Assembly (NCBI GenBank): GCA_947247005.1
Contig: OX365949.1
Coordinates: 5,280,001 to 5,344,000, forward strand
Origin: Spisula solida
Lineage: Eukaryota; Mollusca; Bivalvia; Venerida; Mactridae
Direction of reading: 5' to 3'
DNA length: 64,000 nt
Every line of letters starts with the position of its first letter. Position 1 is the first letter of the stretch. Below, piece after piece: positions 37,174-50,200 of this stretch. A program made the translations under genes and the position numbers. Under the pieces are notes generated by a model. That model worked only from the letters and a program-made list of their open reading frames with translations. It had not been told where the DNA came from and searched no databases.

Positions 37174-38367
37174 ATATTCTTGCAGTTAATATACGACGGG
37201 GGAACATTATATAGATTGTGTACACTGTGTTACCTGTGATAGATATGTTAGCTTACAATGCTTCCATGTCCTGTTGTATTGGTTTCTATGTTAATGTTCT
37301 ATGTTGCCATGGGGACATATTGTCTGTATGTCATTATTTGTCTGAGTTTGAGTGACAGAATGCTGAGGGTTTTGACACCAGTATTGTATTTTAAAACGCT
37401 TTATTGTTGGTCATTGTTAGTATTTTGGCCATATTAATATTGTTTAGATGCTGGACTCAATCATCTGTGAATTAAAATCTATCTTTAATTTTCGCGCTTT
37501 TTCTAAAAAATTCAAGATTTTATTGTTCGTGAGAATTTTGAATTCGCTTCATTGACAATGTAGTATTCCCGTCTTTGTATTGCTAAATTTTCTCGAGGAT
37601 AATTATTTTGCGTGTCAACATTCTTGCGAATATAAGTGAAAATAAAACTCTCGCGAAAAAAAGTGATTTACAGTACTAATTTTGTTATCTGCTTTAAATC
37701 CTCTAATCTTAAACAGTGACATTAGATATGACTAATCATCACAGACATACTCCTCTCTCAAATGTTCTAATGGTTGGGATTTTGTCAAAATTGACACCAC
37801 CACTGTGCCATTGTCCACTTGCTTCAAACCATGATGCTCCCACTGATGAGGTTTCAAAAAAGGATCCTCAAAATATTATTTAAAAAAAGGTTTCAACTAC
37901 CATTTGGTTTGATTATTTGAAAATTACCTTCTTTCGTTTCCATATTCGGTGTCAACCTGTATCATTCTATTCACTCAATCTTACATTCATGAAGTTTCAA
38001 GAAAGCTTATGCTGAAGTTGATTTGTTTCCCCTTTTTCTCTCTAAATATAGTAGGAAATGTATCCTCAATACATCATACATTTGAAGATAATATAATAAA
38101 TATTTTGATATCTTATTGAATATTTCAATATTACTTATATTCAGAAATGGCTATGCCATGATTTGAAGGGTGGTGGTATATAAAAAAGGGGAATTAACAC
38201 TTTGTTCTAAGATTATGTTAACTACTATCTCATTAGATTGTTACATTGGGTAAAGTTACGCCTTCCACCCTTCGGTACTACTTTACTGAACTTCTACAAT
38301 ATATTTGAAGTTGACTTTGGTTATTGATTTATGAACAGCATAGCATAACATAGCTCGCTGTTCTTTT

Positions 38368-38557
38368 ATACATGTTTGTTGGGCTAGATGATTTGACCAC
38401 CATATTTGATTAAAACATTGTTCTCGAGGCATGTTGCCTAACTCAAATGACGTCATACTTGTATACATGTATGTTGGGGTAGATGATTTGACCAACTTAT
38501 TTGATTAAAACATAGTTCTCGAGGCATGTAGCTTAACTCAAATGATGTCATACTTGT
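38368..38557. repeat. Tandem duplication of about 95 bp
   Basis: Two direct copies containing gggctagatgatttgaccac / ggggtagatgatttgaccaa and ttctcgaggcatgt, with a handful of substitutions between them. Confidence 0.85.
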
Positions 38558-39085
38558 TTATTGTCAATATATGAAATTCAATTAAATGATTAGCAAGCTC
38601 AAAATGTTATTATGATATATGTGTGTTATTTAATCTTTATATTGTTCATTTATAGTTAGCATGTAATTATGGCTTCGTGTGAATCAAGCTCTAGTTGTCT
38701 GACTTCCAAGAACTTTTTAAACTGAAGGAACATCTTAATTCAACGTAGGAGTAACACCCGGGGAGCTCAGGCGAAGTATTGGAATACAACCTAGGTGATT
38801 TGGTTAAAGGTTACTGTAACCTTGAGTTCAATGACCTTTCGGTTATTTGACTCAAAGTCATGATAAAATTAACACTTAAAGGTCATGGTTACAGCATGCT
38901 GGGAATTGTGTTTTCAGACAGCTTTTGTCTTAAATAATGGTATGTAGAATTTAAAACACGGGTTGGATGTATGTTTAAACGCTGCTGGTTTGATCTTCAA
39001 TTAAGCAAACTACAGCATTTGATAAGAGTTATGATGATACATTGGTAGTTATTGTTCAAGCAAAATGCGCTACTTAATAATTATA

Positions 39086-39297
39086 TACTGTAAAATCATT
39101 TAATTTCGTTGGGGCGAAATTTCGCGGTTTTGGTCAAAAAGAACATTTCGATGGGACGTTAATTCATGGATTTTGCATTTGAGGTAATTAATACAAGGGT
39201 CAAAATTATTGTTCGATGGGATTTGATTTCGTGGTTGAAGGTGAACCACGAAATCCACGAAATTTAATCCCCCACGAAAATTAATGATTTTGCAGTA
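39086..39297. mobile_element. MITE-like element with tactgtaaaatcat ends
   Basis: The ends are inverted: tactgtaaaatcatttaatt at the start and aaaattaatgattttgcagt plus a at the end. The interior is partly self-complementary (gatttcgtgg / ccacgaaatc). A second element with the same ends is at 51495-51858. Confidence 0.75.
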
Positions 39298-39589
39298 CAT
39301 AATTTTTACAACAATTTGTATCAATTGTTTTTGTGACTGCAGAATTGATACATTATGGGTTACTAATACTGATATACATGTATTTTGTGTCCTCATTTGC
39401 AGCTCAATTTACTTGTGTAACCAGTTTGTCAGTTTGCTACTATGATACTATTTCACCCCTAGTTGCAAGTGATCTCATTGTCTTAATATATAAATTTAAT
39501 TGTTGCACAAATTTTGCTTGTGACATCAGTCAATTTTTATGGTTAATTATTTGTCATATTGGTGCTGTTTTGACACTCAGGCACACATT

Positions 39590-40121
39590 TTTAGCTCACC
39601 TGTCACAAAGTGACAGAGTGAGCTTTTGTGATCACTCTTCGTCCGTTCGCCAGAAATTTACTTGTGTAGACACTAGAGGTCACAGTTTTAGCCTAATCAT
39701 TATGAAACTTGGTCACAATGATCATCTCAACAAAATCTAAGTCAAGTTCGATATTGGGTCATCCGGGGTCAAAAACTATGTCACAAGGTCAAATCATAGA
39801 AAAACCTTGTGTAGTCACGAGAGGTCACAATTTGGCCTAATCTTTATAAACTAGATCACAATGATCATCTCAACAAAGTCTAGGTCAAATTTGATATTGG
39901 GTCATCCGGGGTTAAAAACTAGGTCACAAGGTCAAATCATAGGAAAACCTTGTGTAGTCACTAGAGGTCACAATTTTGGTCTTATCTTTATGAAACTTTG
40001 TCACAATGATCATCTCAACAAAATCTAGGTCAAGTGCGAAATTGGGTCCAGAACTAGGTCACTAGGTCAAACCACAGAGCTTGCATGCACTACTACAACA
40101 GGTGAGCGACCTGTTTTCCAA
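39590..40121 (+). mobile_element. Element with agctcacctgtc hairpin end and internal 140-bp repeats
   Basis: Begins tagctcacctgtcacaaagt / gacagagtgagc, the same 5' hairpin as at 32.8 kb, and ends acaggtgagcgacctgtttt. The interior holds about three direct copies of a roughly 140-bp block (aatgatcatctcaacaaaat). The long ORF at its start is not a gene. Confidence 0.75.
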
Positions 40122-42092
40122 GGTGTAACTTATGTAAGATTGACCTCCAATTTCATGTTCACCAACAAGGTTTTAAAATTGTGGTCGAGGTTGTTTGCGC
40201 AAAATTAAGACACTGTAAATTCAAAAGGATCTAGAAAACGCGAATAATGGACCCCGTGGAAATATACCCGCTATACAGTATCTTGTTAATGCTATGCTTT
40301 GTGTTGCACCTGTCTCCAAAAGTAATTTAGATAATTTATTACGGTCATGAAACTTAACAGAAATGTTATGATAAATGTACAAATTAGGATTTTGTTTTTG
40401 AGTGAGGACAATTTGCGTTAATATCTGAAGGTATGTTTGTATCTTGATGACACCGAGTAAAGCCTAGGTCCAACTGAGCATTTTTTACCTCAGAGATGTA
40501 CTCCCGATTGAAATTAATGAACATTTAGGACATTTAGTGGAAGCTTCGGGGAAGTCATGAGACAGTTTATGATATTGGAAGGAATTTTGATGAATCGGAA
40601 GAATTTGGGTTAACATCGCCGATGTGGAATTCCTCAGTGGGACCTTGGCTTTAAGAAGTTAAGCCATATATTATTTGACCAATGGTCATGTATTATTATA
40701 TGAACTGTATTTCTCAATTTTCATGCCAACATTTTGGTTTGTCAAATATTTTATGTCATCTTCATGTTCTATTGCATTCATTTGTCTGTTATTGTGAAAT
40801 ATACATTAATACAATAAAAAACAATAAACTGTTCGATTTACTTTACTTTTTTGTCACCACGAAATCTATAACCTATCCTGATAGGATGTTGGCGGAGTGT
40901 GAGACTGTTACTCAGCAGGTCTGGGTTGGATTTCCAGGTTGGGCAAGTTTTGTGTTTTTCAAGGACATTGGCTGTATAGTCACTTTCACTACATGTCCAC
41001 AAATTGTAAGTCATGTATAAGTAGTAAATGTAGATATTCAATCTTCATTGACCTGGGGAATTTGGCAGGGCGCACTCCACTCGCACTTCAACAACAACAT
41101 TTTCAATAAATCTAGGTTCTATGTCTATATTTCGAGTTCATACATACTGTATAGTGGGTATATAATTTTCGCTATATTCGCGGTCAACATCGATAGCGCA
41201 AAATCTAAACCCAGCAAAATATTCACCACATAAATTGTGTAGAATCTACTCTGCATTTGATTTTGAAGATATTTACTAATTCGCAACCTTATGTTCTGTA
41301 GTGCGTTCACCAAAAGTCTAGCTACCGGGAAGCGGTCAAGCGACTTCTTGATAGTTGATGGTCTAAGTAAGCCGATCACTCTTCCCATCACAACACTTCA
41401 ACTGATGCACAACAACACAATTCTAAATGCAATTTCCAATTAGGAGATTGCATAATTCAATTTGCACGAGTTTTTCGTGCACAACACGTCAAACCTCATG
41501 AGCATGAATTTCATAAGGATCATAAGTTGAATAATGATGACGTTTTGAATATTGATAATCCTTTCTTTTCGCGTATGATCAAGGACATTAGCCCTGACAA
41601 ACTAACACTAAAACTTCTGGGTACAGTAGGGAATAGGATCCTTCTGCATGTTTAGTGGCGAGTCCATTTACATGTACAGTTTGTCATTGTGTCATATTCA
41701 CAGTGCATTAGCAAGTCAACTTCTGGTTATCGCAATGAGTACACGTTGAATTGTATAGTCTTGCTACAGTGATAGGATATCAGCAGTTGTTTCAATTACA
41801 ATAAGTCATACAAGTTGAATTGTACAGTATCCCAATAAGTTGTACAGTGATTTAGTTTATACCGGATGATATATAATTGTGTGATGAACAATATTAGACT
41901 CTACAAATAGCCTTTCTGGATGACATGATTGTGTTGATGTTTCTACATAACATTGACTTGTAATGTCCGTAAAGGTCATCGGGTACTCTTCTACTCTACG
42001 GGTTCTGTTATTATATGTTTTATTATTTACATTCTTTACCTGTTACTATGGCCTTTTTGGTTAATGGACGTTACATGGTGGGAAACTTTAAT
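40122..42092. other. Intergenic sequence without recognised features
   Basis: No gene, tandem array or repeat family could be recognised. Short ORFs here have no splice context or recognisable product. Confidence 0.5.
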
Positions 42093-42480
42093 TAGTCCCT
42101 TACCGGTTTTTGACCGGAGGGGACTATAGGTTGCCGTCAGTCAGTTAGTCAGTCTGTCCGTCAAAAATCTGGATCCTGACATTACTCAAACAGTTTCCAA
42201 GCTAAGTTTATGAAACTTAGTATGTGGATAGGGGGCATGAGGGGATTATGCACATCTAAAAATATTTTGATTCTGACAAAAATTGTGGTTGCTATGGCGA
42301 CAGAAAGAGTGAAAATATGCCAAAATCTGGATCCTGTCATAACTCAAACAGTTTCCAAGCTAAGTTTATGAAACTTGGTATGTGGATAGGGGACAATAAG
42401 GGGTTGTTGCTATGGCAACAGAAACATTGAAAATGGCTTAAAATCGGTAGGGGACTTCTGTATTGCTTGCAATTCTTAAT
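42093..42480 (+). mobile_element. Element with gtccct/aggggac ends
   Basis: Opens with ttagtcccttaccggttttt and gaccggaggggactatag, a 5' hairpin. It closes with aatcggtaggggacttctgt plus a cttgttt tail. The interior has two direct copies of a block with ctcaaacagtttccaagcta. Confidence 0.65.
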
Positions 42481-42749
42481 TACTTGTTTACACTGTTCTG
42501 TTCCATAAGCTTGTCTTTGGGTGTGAGGTCAGGTGCATCATAAGTTTAATCCCCCATTTGTCACACTCGGTAATAAGACAGAAGCCGTACATATCATCTT
42601 TTATGTGTGTAATTGTCCACTTTATAGTTAAAATAGTTACCAAAATAGGTTTGTCCCTGTTCATTTTTATTAAACTATGAAAATAATAATTTCATTTTGT
42701 ATGTGCCCATTTAAAGTCAAGCATCAGGCTGCTTCATTTCTTTCCAAAA

Positions 42750-43410
42750 GGCATGACATGTATACTGTTCCTGTTGGGTGTCATGACATGTATTCTGTTC
42801 CTGTTGGGTGTCATGACATGTATACAGTTCCTGTTGGGTTTCATGACATGTATTCTGTTCCTGTTGGGTGTCATAGCATATATACTGTTAATGTTGGGTG
42901 TCATGACATGTATACTGTTCCTGTTGGGTGTCACAACTTGTATACTGTTCCTGTTGGGTGTCATGACTTGTATACTGTTCATGTTGGGTGTCATGGCATG
43001 TATACTGTTCCTGTTGGGTGTCATGACATGTATACAGTTCCTGTTGGGTTTCATGACATGTATTCTGTTCCTGTTGGGTGTCATGACATATATACTGTTC
43101 CTGTTGGGTGTCATGACATATATACTGTTCCTGTTGGGATGTCATGACTTTCAACTGTTCCTGTTGGGCTGTCATGACTTTCAACTGTTCCTGTTGGGCT
43201 GTCATGACTTTCAACTGTTCCTGTTGGGTGTCATGACAGGTATACTGTTCCTGTTGGGTGTCATGGCTTTTATACTGTCCCTGTTGGGTGTCATGTTCCT
43301 GTTGGGTGTCATCCCTTGTATACTGTTCCTGTTGGGTGTCATGGCTTTTATACTGTCCCTGTTGGGTGTCATGACTTGTATACTGTTCCTGTTGGGTGTT
43401 GCTTTGTTGG
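42750..43410. repeat. 30-bp minisatellite, about 22 copies
   Basis: Unit tcatgacatgtatactgttc plus ctgttgggtg, with variants. 30 is a multiple of 3, so five ORFs in different frames span it. None has a gene-like context. The array lies about 0.6 kb beyond the 3' end of the minus-strand gene. Confidence 0.95.
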
Positions 43411-44017
43411 TTACGTTTGTAATGTTTGGTCTTCCTTCCGATACTTTCTTGTCTGCAGGCTCTCATTGCTGTAGTGTTTGACTGACAGTGACAGGGACTG
43501 TCAAAGTAGGTTATCTTGTTTTTGTAGCTGTTTGAATTTTGTATTGTTAATTTTTGTAGATGTCATTGTCACTTGTGATCAACTGATTTTTTACTTTTCT
43601 GGTGTGTTCTAGTTTGTCTTCTTTTCTGCCTTCCATGTCCGATTTGTTGTTGTCTTTTGGCAGGGGTTACAATTTGTAATTGTATATGAGTAACTGTACT
43701 TGTATGTATGTTTGCACCTCCATGTATAACTGGTTTAATCAGGTCAGTCACATGTTTACATAACATTGTGTATATAAACATAGCAATTTCTCTTATTAAT
43801 TTATAAATTGATAGATATTGTATAGTTATATGAGTATATGGCTTGGTGCATAAGGTATTGAGTTTAGCCGCTGCTTTATCAAAATAAAATGTTTTAAACA
43901 AAAAAATGCTTTGTTTTGATATTACATTGTTTGTATACAAGTGACAGACCTGAATAAACGGACAATACATGTACCTTACCAGATCTAAAAACAATAACAT
44001 TTCAATGAATCAAAGTC
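43411..44017. other. Intergenic sequence between the convergent genes
   Basis: No gene or repeat family is recognised between the 30-bp array and the polyadenylation signal of the minus-strand gene. Confidence 0.5.
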
Positions 44018-44023
44018 TTTATT
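44018..44023 (-). promoter_or_regulatory. Polyadenylation signal AATAAA of the VWC/ShKT gene
   Basis: AATAAA on the minus strand, about 76 bases past the TAG stop at 44100-44102. Only a short 3'UTR is implied. The cleavage site is expected near 44,000. Confidence 0.7.
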
Positions 44024-44099
44024 TGAAGTTTATACATAATACAAATAAATACAATAAAATATAGATTGTTTGATTGGTCAGTGTAGTTAGGAACAGATC

Positions 44100-44226
44100 C
44101 TAGTTTTGTACATAACCAGGTGGGTACTGTAGCTGTACATTGCTGGGACAAACTGGTACTTCACAGCATTTACCTGCTGGTGCTGGGTCCAGATGACACA
44201 CGTTAGGTAAGTTCCAGTTTAAGCAC
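44100..44226 (-). CDS. VWC module 10, B exon with stop codon
   Basis: Reads CLNWNLPNVC and CCEVPVC, then a short tail ending QYPPGYVQN and TAG at 44100-44102. Too short to stand out as an ORF; found by phase and motif. It gives the C-terminus of the protein. Confidence 0.88.
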
Positions 44227-47200
44227 CTGTAATAATAAACATAAAAGCATTTTAATTTTATCCATTTTACTGACTAAAGTTGCAAGTCTTTCGACCCTAT
44301 TCTCCTGACACAGATATGCCTCAGTAAGGCATTTGTAGAGCACTTGCTTCCAGAGCAGGAGGGTGGCATTTGCAACATGGTCATGTCATACAAATGATGA
44401 ACTCAAATTGGTAGTCACTCCACTTGCTTGGGGCTATATAAGGGGAAACTAGTTACTAAGGGAGACACTCACAATGTTTGTTAAAAGGGGAGACAATCGT
44501 GATGAGGGGAACTAAGAGAGATTATCACTATGTCTGTAACAAAGGGAGACTATCAATATGTCTGTAACAAAGGGAGACTATCAAGATGTCTATAACAAAG
44601 GGAAACTATCAAGATGTCTGTAACAAAGGGAGACTACCAAGCTGTCTGTAACAAAGGGAGACTATCAAGCTGTTTGTAACAAAGGGAGACTATCAAGCTG
44701 TCTGTAACAAAGGGAGACTATCAAGATGTCTCTGTAACAAGGGAGACTATCAAGAACTATTGAACAAAGGGAGACTATTCAGATGTATGTTAACAAAGGC
44801 TGACTATCAAGATGTCTAAAACAAAGGGAGACTATCAAGATGTCTGTAACAAAGGGAGACTATCAAGAACTATGTAACAAAGGGAGACTATCTGTTGTGA
44901 TACTTACAGTGTTTGACATTGATAGAATCCAGTCTTGCCATCTTGACATGTACATTTATATTTACATCCATCCTTCCATTGTTCTCCCTCATGGTAGTAT
45001 TTACCTCCGTAGAAACATGTATCAGCTGTAATCATAAAACAGAGTTTAATAATTTTATGATTTTTTTTGCTTGTTTTGTTAAAACTTGTGTAGACTACTA
45101 TGAATATGATTTTGAAGATATTTACTGAATTGAATAGGTTAGAATTTTGGCCCATGGGAGTGACCTGAACAATGCCAAACTTTACATGAATGCAGTCTGT
45201 GTATTTAGGATTTTAAACTTAGAAGATCTTGTCTGTTTCTTTATACTCTATACATAATTACTGCAGAAGTTTCTTGCCTGAACCAAAACTTAATTGTCCC
45301 AGACAACCTAACTTCCATGCTAATTTTGCAGACTGTGAGTGCCACATAATTATAAACAGTGACAGTACAATTATAGAAGGCTGAAATTAACCATTCTCGA
45401 AACTAACCACCGATATATCAGGATGAAAGTTATAGCATCAAAAACAATAACTCACTCAGATTATTCTGTCCAAAAGTAATTCCAGGGCAATCTGGTTGAG
45501 AACAGCACTCTCCGGGCTTCTTAACCAAGGTACATCCTGAAGGTAAGTTGTTCCATACTGGGCACCTGATAATGCAAGTATTACTTTATTATGCAAAGTG
45601 GAGCAAATAGAACATTCAACACTTCAACTATAAGGCTTTTTTACATAAAAATGTATGTTTCCCACAAATAGCCATAACTCTGGCAAAAATCATCCAAACT
45701 AAAAGTTTTCATGTGAAGTTTCATTAAAATCCAACAAATGGTTAAGCAGTTCAAGCGCTAAGACATTTGGCATGCAGTTATATTAGCCATATTTATCAAA
45801 TTTCTTAGAAGACAACCGTTTATTCAGAAGTCTACCAGAGGAAATACTGGATTTAAGGTGAGATGATAGAGGAAATACTAGATTTAAGGTGAGATGATAG
45901 AGGAAATACTGGATTTAAGGTGAGATGATAGAGGAAATACTAGATTTAAGGTGAGATGATAGAGGAAATACTAGATTTAAGGTGAGATGATAGAGGAAAT
46001 ACTAGATTTAAGGTGAGATGATAGAGGAAATACTAGATTTAAGGTGAGATGATAGAGGAAATACTGGATTTAAGGTGAGATGATAGAGGAAATACTAGAT
46101 TTAAGGTGAGATGATGGAGGAAATACTAGATTTAAGGTGAGATGATAGAGGAAATACTAGATTTAAGGTGAGATGATAGAGGAAATACTGGATTTAAGGT
46201 GGAATGATGGAGGAAATACTGGATTTAAGAGGGAATGATGGAGGAAGTACTGGATTTGAGTTGGAATGATGGAGGAAATACCCGGTACTGGATTTAAGAG
46301 GGAATGATGGAGGAAATACTGGATTTAAGGTGGAATGATGGAGGAAATACTGGATTTAAGGTGGAATGATGGAGGAAATACTGGATTTAAGAGGGAATGA
46401 TGGAGGAAGTACTGGATTTGAGTTGGAATGATGGAGGAAATACTGGATTTAAGAGGGAATGATGGAGGAAATACTGGATTTAAGAGGGAATGATGGAGGA
46501 AGTACTGGATTTAAGGTGGAATGATGGAGGAAGTACTGGATTTAGAGTAGGATGATGGAGGAAATACTGGATTTAAGGTGGAATGATGGAGGAAGTACTG
46601 GATTTAGAGTAGGATGATGGAGGAAATACTGGATTTAAGGTAGGATGATGGAGGAAATACCGGATTTAAGGTAGGATGATGGAGGAAATACTGGATTTAA
46701 GGTGGAATGATGGAGGAAATACCGGATTTAAGGTGGAATGATGGAGGAAATACCGGATTTAAGGTAGAATGATGGAGGAAATACCGGATTTAAGGTAGGA
46801 GGATAACTTACAAGTCTTGACATCTGTAGAATCCAGTCTTCGCGTCTTCACAAGAACAATTGTACTGGCAACCATCTTGCCAGACGTCACTTTGATTGTA
46901 AATGTTATTCTTGTAAATACAGAATTCAGCTGCAAAGTATAATGAGAGTAATTAACATTATTTTATAGAAAAAATTAAGATAACATACATTAACCATGGA
47001 AACTTCTATCAAATACTGACATTTTTTATTCCAATGATAATTTCAATAGAAACAAAATTAAAGCATATGTACAGAATAATATTAATTCGGCCAACTTTCT
47101 CATGTAGAATTTCTCTAAAGTAGTCGACCGAAAGTTCTGACTTTTTCCTGCATAGTCTATCCAACTCTGACTAGTATGATCTCCAAAATTTGCTTTGTTA

Positions 47201-50200
47201 ACACAAACTAATTTTCCACACTCTTGAAAAGTTTGATATAAATACAGATAACTGTATTCAACCTATCTGAATCAGACACAGCTACTGAAGAAAGTGCTCG
47301 AGAGCTTTATATAAAAGTTTCATTTAAAATAAAAATTGCGTAAAAAGCTCCTTTGGACCACGATAGCCCATATTTCTGCTCATATGTAAACTTATATATA
47401 CAATGATTATTTCAAAATACTTACAATTATGAACTATCGTGTGTGATGGTAAAGTTGGACCACCTCCAGTGCCTAGAAAATAAAGAAAATTTTTATTTTA
47501 TGAACTGAGTGACTCTTTCAACCATAACCTACCTGACCTTGGAATCCATCCAAATTTTACCAGGTAGTAGCTCTGTAACTGTGTTAATTAGACAAGCTAC
47601 TGTATCTAAACTTTTAATTGAATACAATCATGAAAAAAAGTTTGATAGTATGCAACTTTAAGCAAATTTTTAATAATTCACTAAATAAACTTGTATATTA
47701 ACATACCTACGGTATATTTAGTACCTCATGGTGATGTAGTAAATGACTACTATTATTACAGCCAGGCACATACAGTAGCAATAAAAATTGATACCTTAAG
47801 GGCTTAGCCTTAGGTATGCTTAATGTTTCTTAATTACAAATAGTACATTAAATTTTCTAGCGATAATTTGTTTACGGGGAGCATGCCCCCACACCACTTA
47901 GCATCTTCAAATACCACTAGCTACGCTCTGGACAACATATTCTTAATGCAATGATATTTTTTATTCTATTTTTTTGCGTTGGACTGAGACAGTCATAGTG
48001 CGTGGCCATTTCAGTTTTACCCCTGACTAATTGGGCCAGTGAATTCTGGCTTTGAGGGAATCTAAATGATATAAACAAGACATATAACTTACAGTTAGGA
48101 TGGGCGAGGATAGCGAAGACATCTCCAGATGCTGGGGTCACTGAAATACAATACAAAATGTGAATACAGTATTCTACCAAGTATGGCACACACAATCATC
48201 AACTGAGAATTGTAACCACACCAGGATGCTTCCTTTACACAGCTTTACACATTTCCCAAGTCTCTGAGAGCACATCAGGAATGGCCATATAGTATTGTCA
48301 TATTCTAACATTTTTTACATTGGACTTTTTTCTTTGAATGTTCTCCCAATTTTTTGTTACCAGCGTCCTATACACAGCCTTGTGCAATACTCGAGTGGTT
48401 ACAGTACAACATATTGATATCAACAGAGGATATTTGTTTATATAAAAAAAATGCAGGAATAACTCTGTATAAGATGGGTAGTTATGAGTTTCATAAAGGC
48501 ATTCATTTTCTAATAATTGCTTCTACATTTTGTATTCAACACTGGGTAAACAAGAAATATCACTGAATGTGATGAATACCCCCAGATACTGTTTGACACT
48601 GTGACTTCAATGCGCTCTGACAATATGCACAACTAGACTTGGTACTGATTATTGCAGCAAAGTTTCGTTGACATCCGACCATAAGTAACAGTGAAATATT
48701 GCAGACAAAATTTGCACGGACCAACAGACCGACTGACCGACAGACCAACCTCAAGCATGTCTACAATAAAGCTCCCATATACTATGTATATGGGGATATA
48801 GTATATGGGGGTATAATCACATTATGCTGTAACATTATATGTCGAGTTACCTGTATTCCAGTTAACCATGTTCTGTCCTGGTGCATAGTAGAAGGCTGGT
48901 TTGGCTGATCCTTGTTCCCATGGACAGTTATTCTGTGTTGAGACCATAATCCAACCCTGTGTATTACATCCGCTACCAGAGCTACTGGCTGTGAACTGAT
49001 GACCCACTGAGGTATCTCTGTCAATACAAGAATTCATGTAGATTTGTTGCCTTTTTAAGTGAGATTTTCATGAGAAATACTGAATTTATTTGAGACAATG
49101 GCTCCTACTGAGAGATATTGCATGTATGAATAATAAGACCACTTCAATTATTTTACAGTCATTCACATATGTGTGATTGAAAAGTCTGAATTTAAAATAA
49201 CAATGGAATGGTCTCCACTTTAAACCGACTCACTGTTCAGACCACCTTTAAATAAGTTGCATTTCTTTACCTCATTCATACTCTGGTCTCAGTCAAAATT
49301 ATTTTTCAATAATCTGAGATGAAGTACACAAGCCATTAATTAAATCTCTTGTCAGGATATTGAAGGTAATTAGATTGGGTGACAATAGATGAAAGGGTAA
49401 ACCATTAAGGATATACAGGTCGTATCCAGAGACAAATCAAGACTGAGGCAAATATTTTCCAGGGTCTGTTAGATGCATTTTTCTCAATTTGCTCAAATTC
49501 TCACTGAGGTAAGTACCTCGGTGTGCCTCAGCGTGACTACAGGCCTAATATATATATCTATAGATTAAACATTAATTACCCCAATAAGCTAAACAGATTC
49601 TTTGGAGCATATTTGATGTCAGTCCATGTAGAGGAGATGATTCTACTTGGGTCGAACCAGTTATTCTTGTTTGAACCAGTTGCATCAAAGATGATGTTAG
49701 CCTTCTCCACGCCATTGTTGAATATTCCGACCTTGACCTGTTAAATAAATGTACATTGTAAGTTTTCATTGGCCATGTATTTGAGGTTATTTTTTTAACT
49801 GAGATGACATCAACTTAAAATTATGTTTTACTGTCGTTCAAAATGTCACAAAATTTTACCTTGTAAATGCATGAAAGTCAAAATGCTACATTTAGTTACC
49901 TTGTAAATGCATGTCATTATGTTATGTTTTATGTTATATTATGTTACTATGTTATGTTATTGATTATGCTACACCATGTTATTATACTATATTATGTTAT
50001 TTATACTTGCCAATGTATGACAATCAAAATGTTACAATTAGTTACCTTGCAAATGAATGTTATAAAATATGTTATGTTATATTATGTTATTATGTTACAT
50101 TATGTTATTATGCTTTATTATGTTATTGTGTTATTTATACTTGTCAATGTATGACAATCAAAATGCTAAATGTTATTACCTTGTCAATGTATGACAATCA

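Noticed and set aside
39333..39740. 135-residue plus-strand ORF
   Set aside because: It spans the border of a repetitive element (39590 onward), has no splice signals and no recognisable protein.
42677..43481. Five overlapping ORFs on both strands (up to 242 residues)
   Set aside because: Artefacts of the 30-bp minisatellite. No conserved protein and no gene structure.
43569..44000. 143-residue minus-strand ORF past the secreted gene
   Set aside because: It lies beyond the polyadenylation signal, with no splice context or recognisable product.
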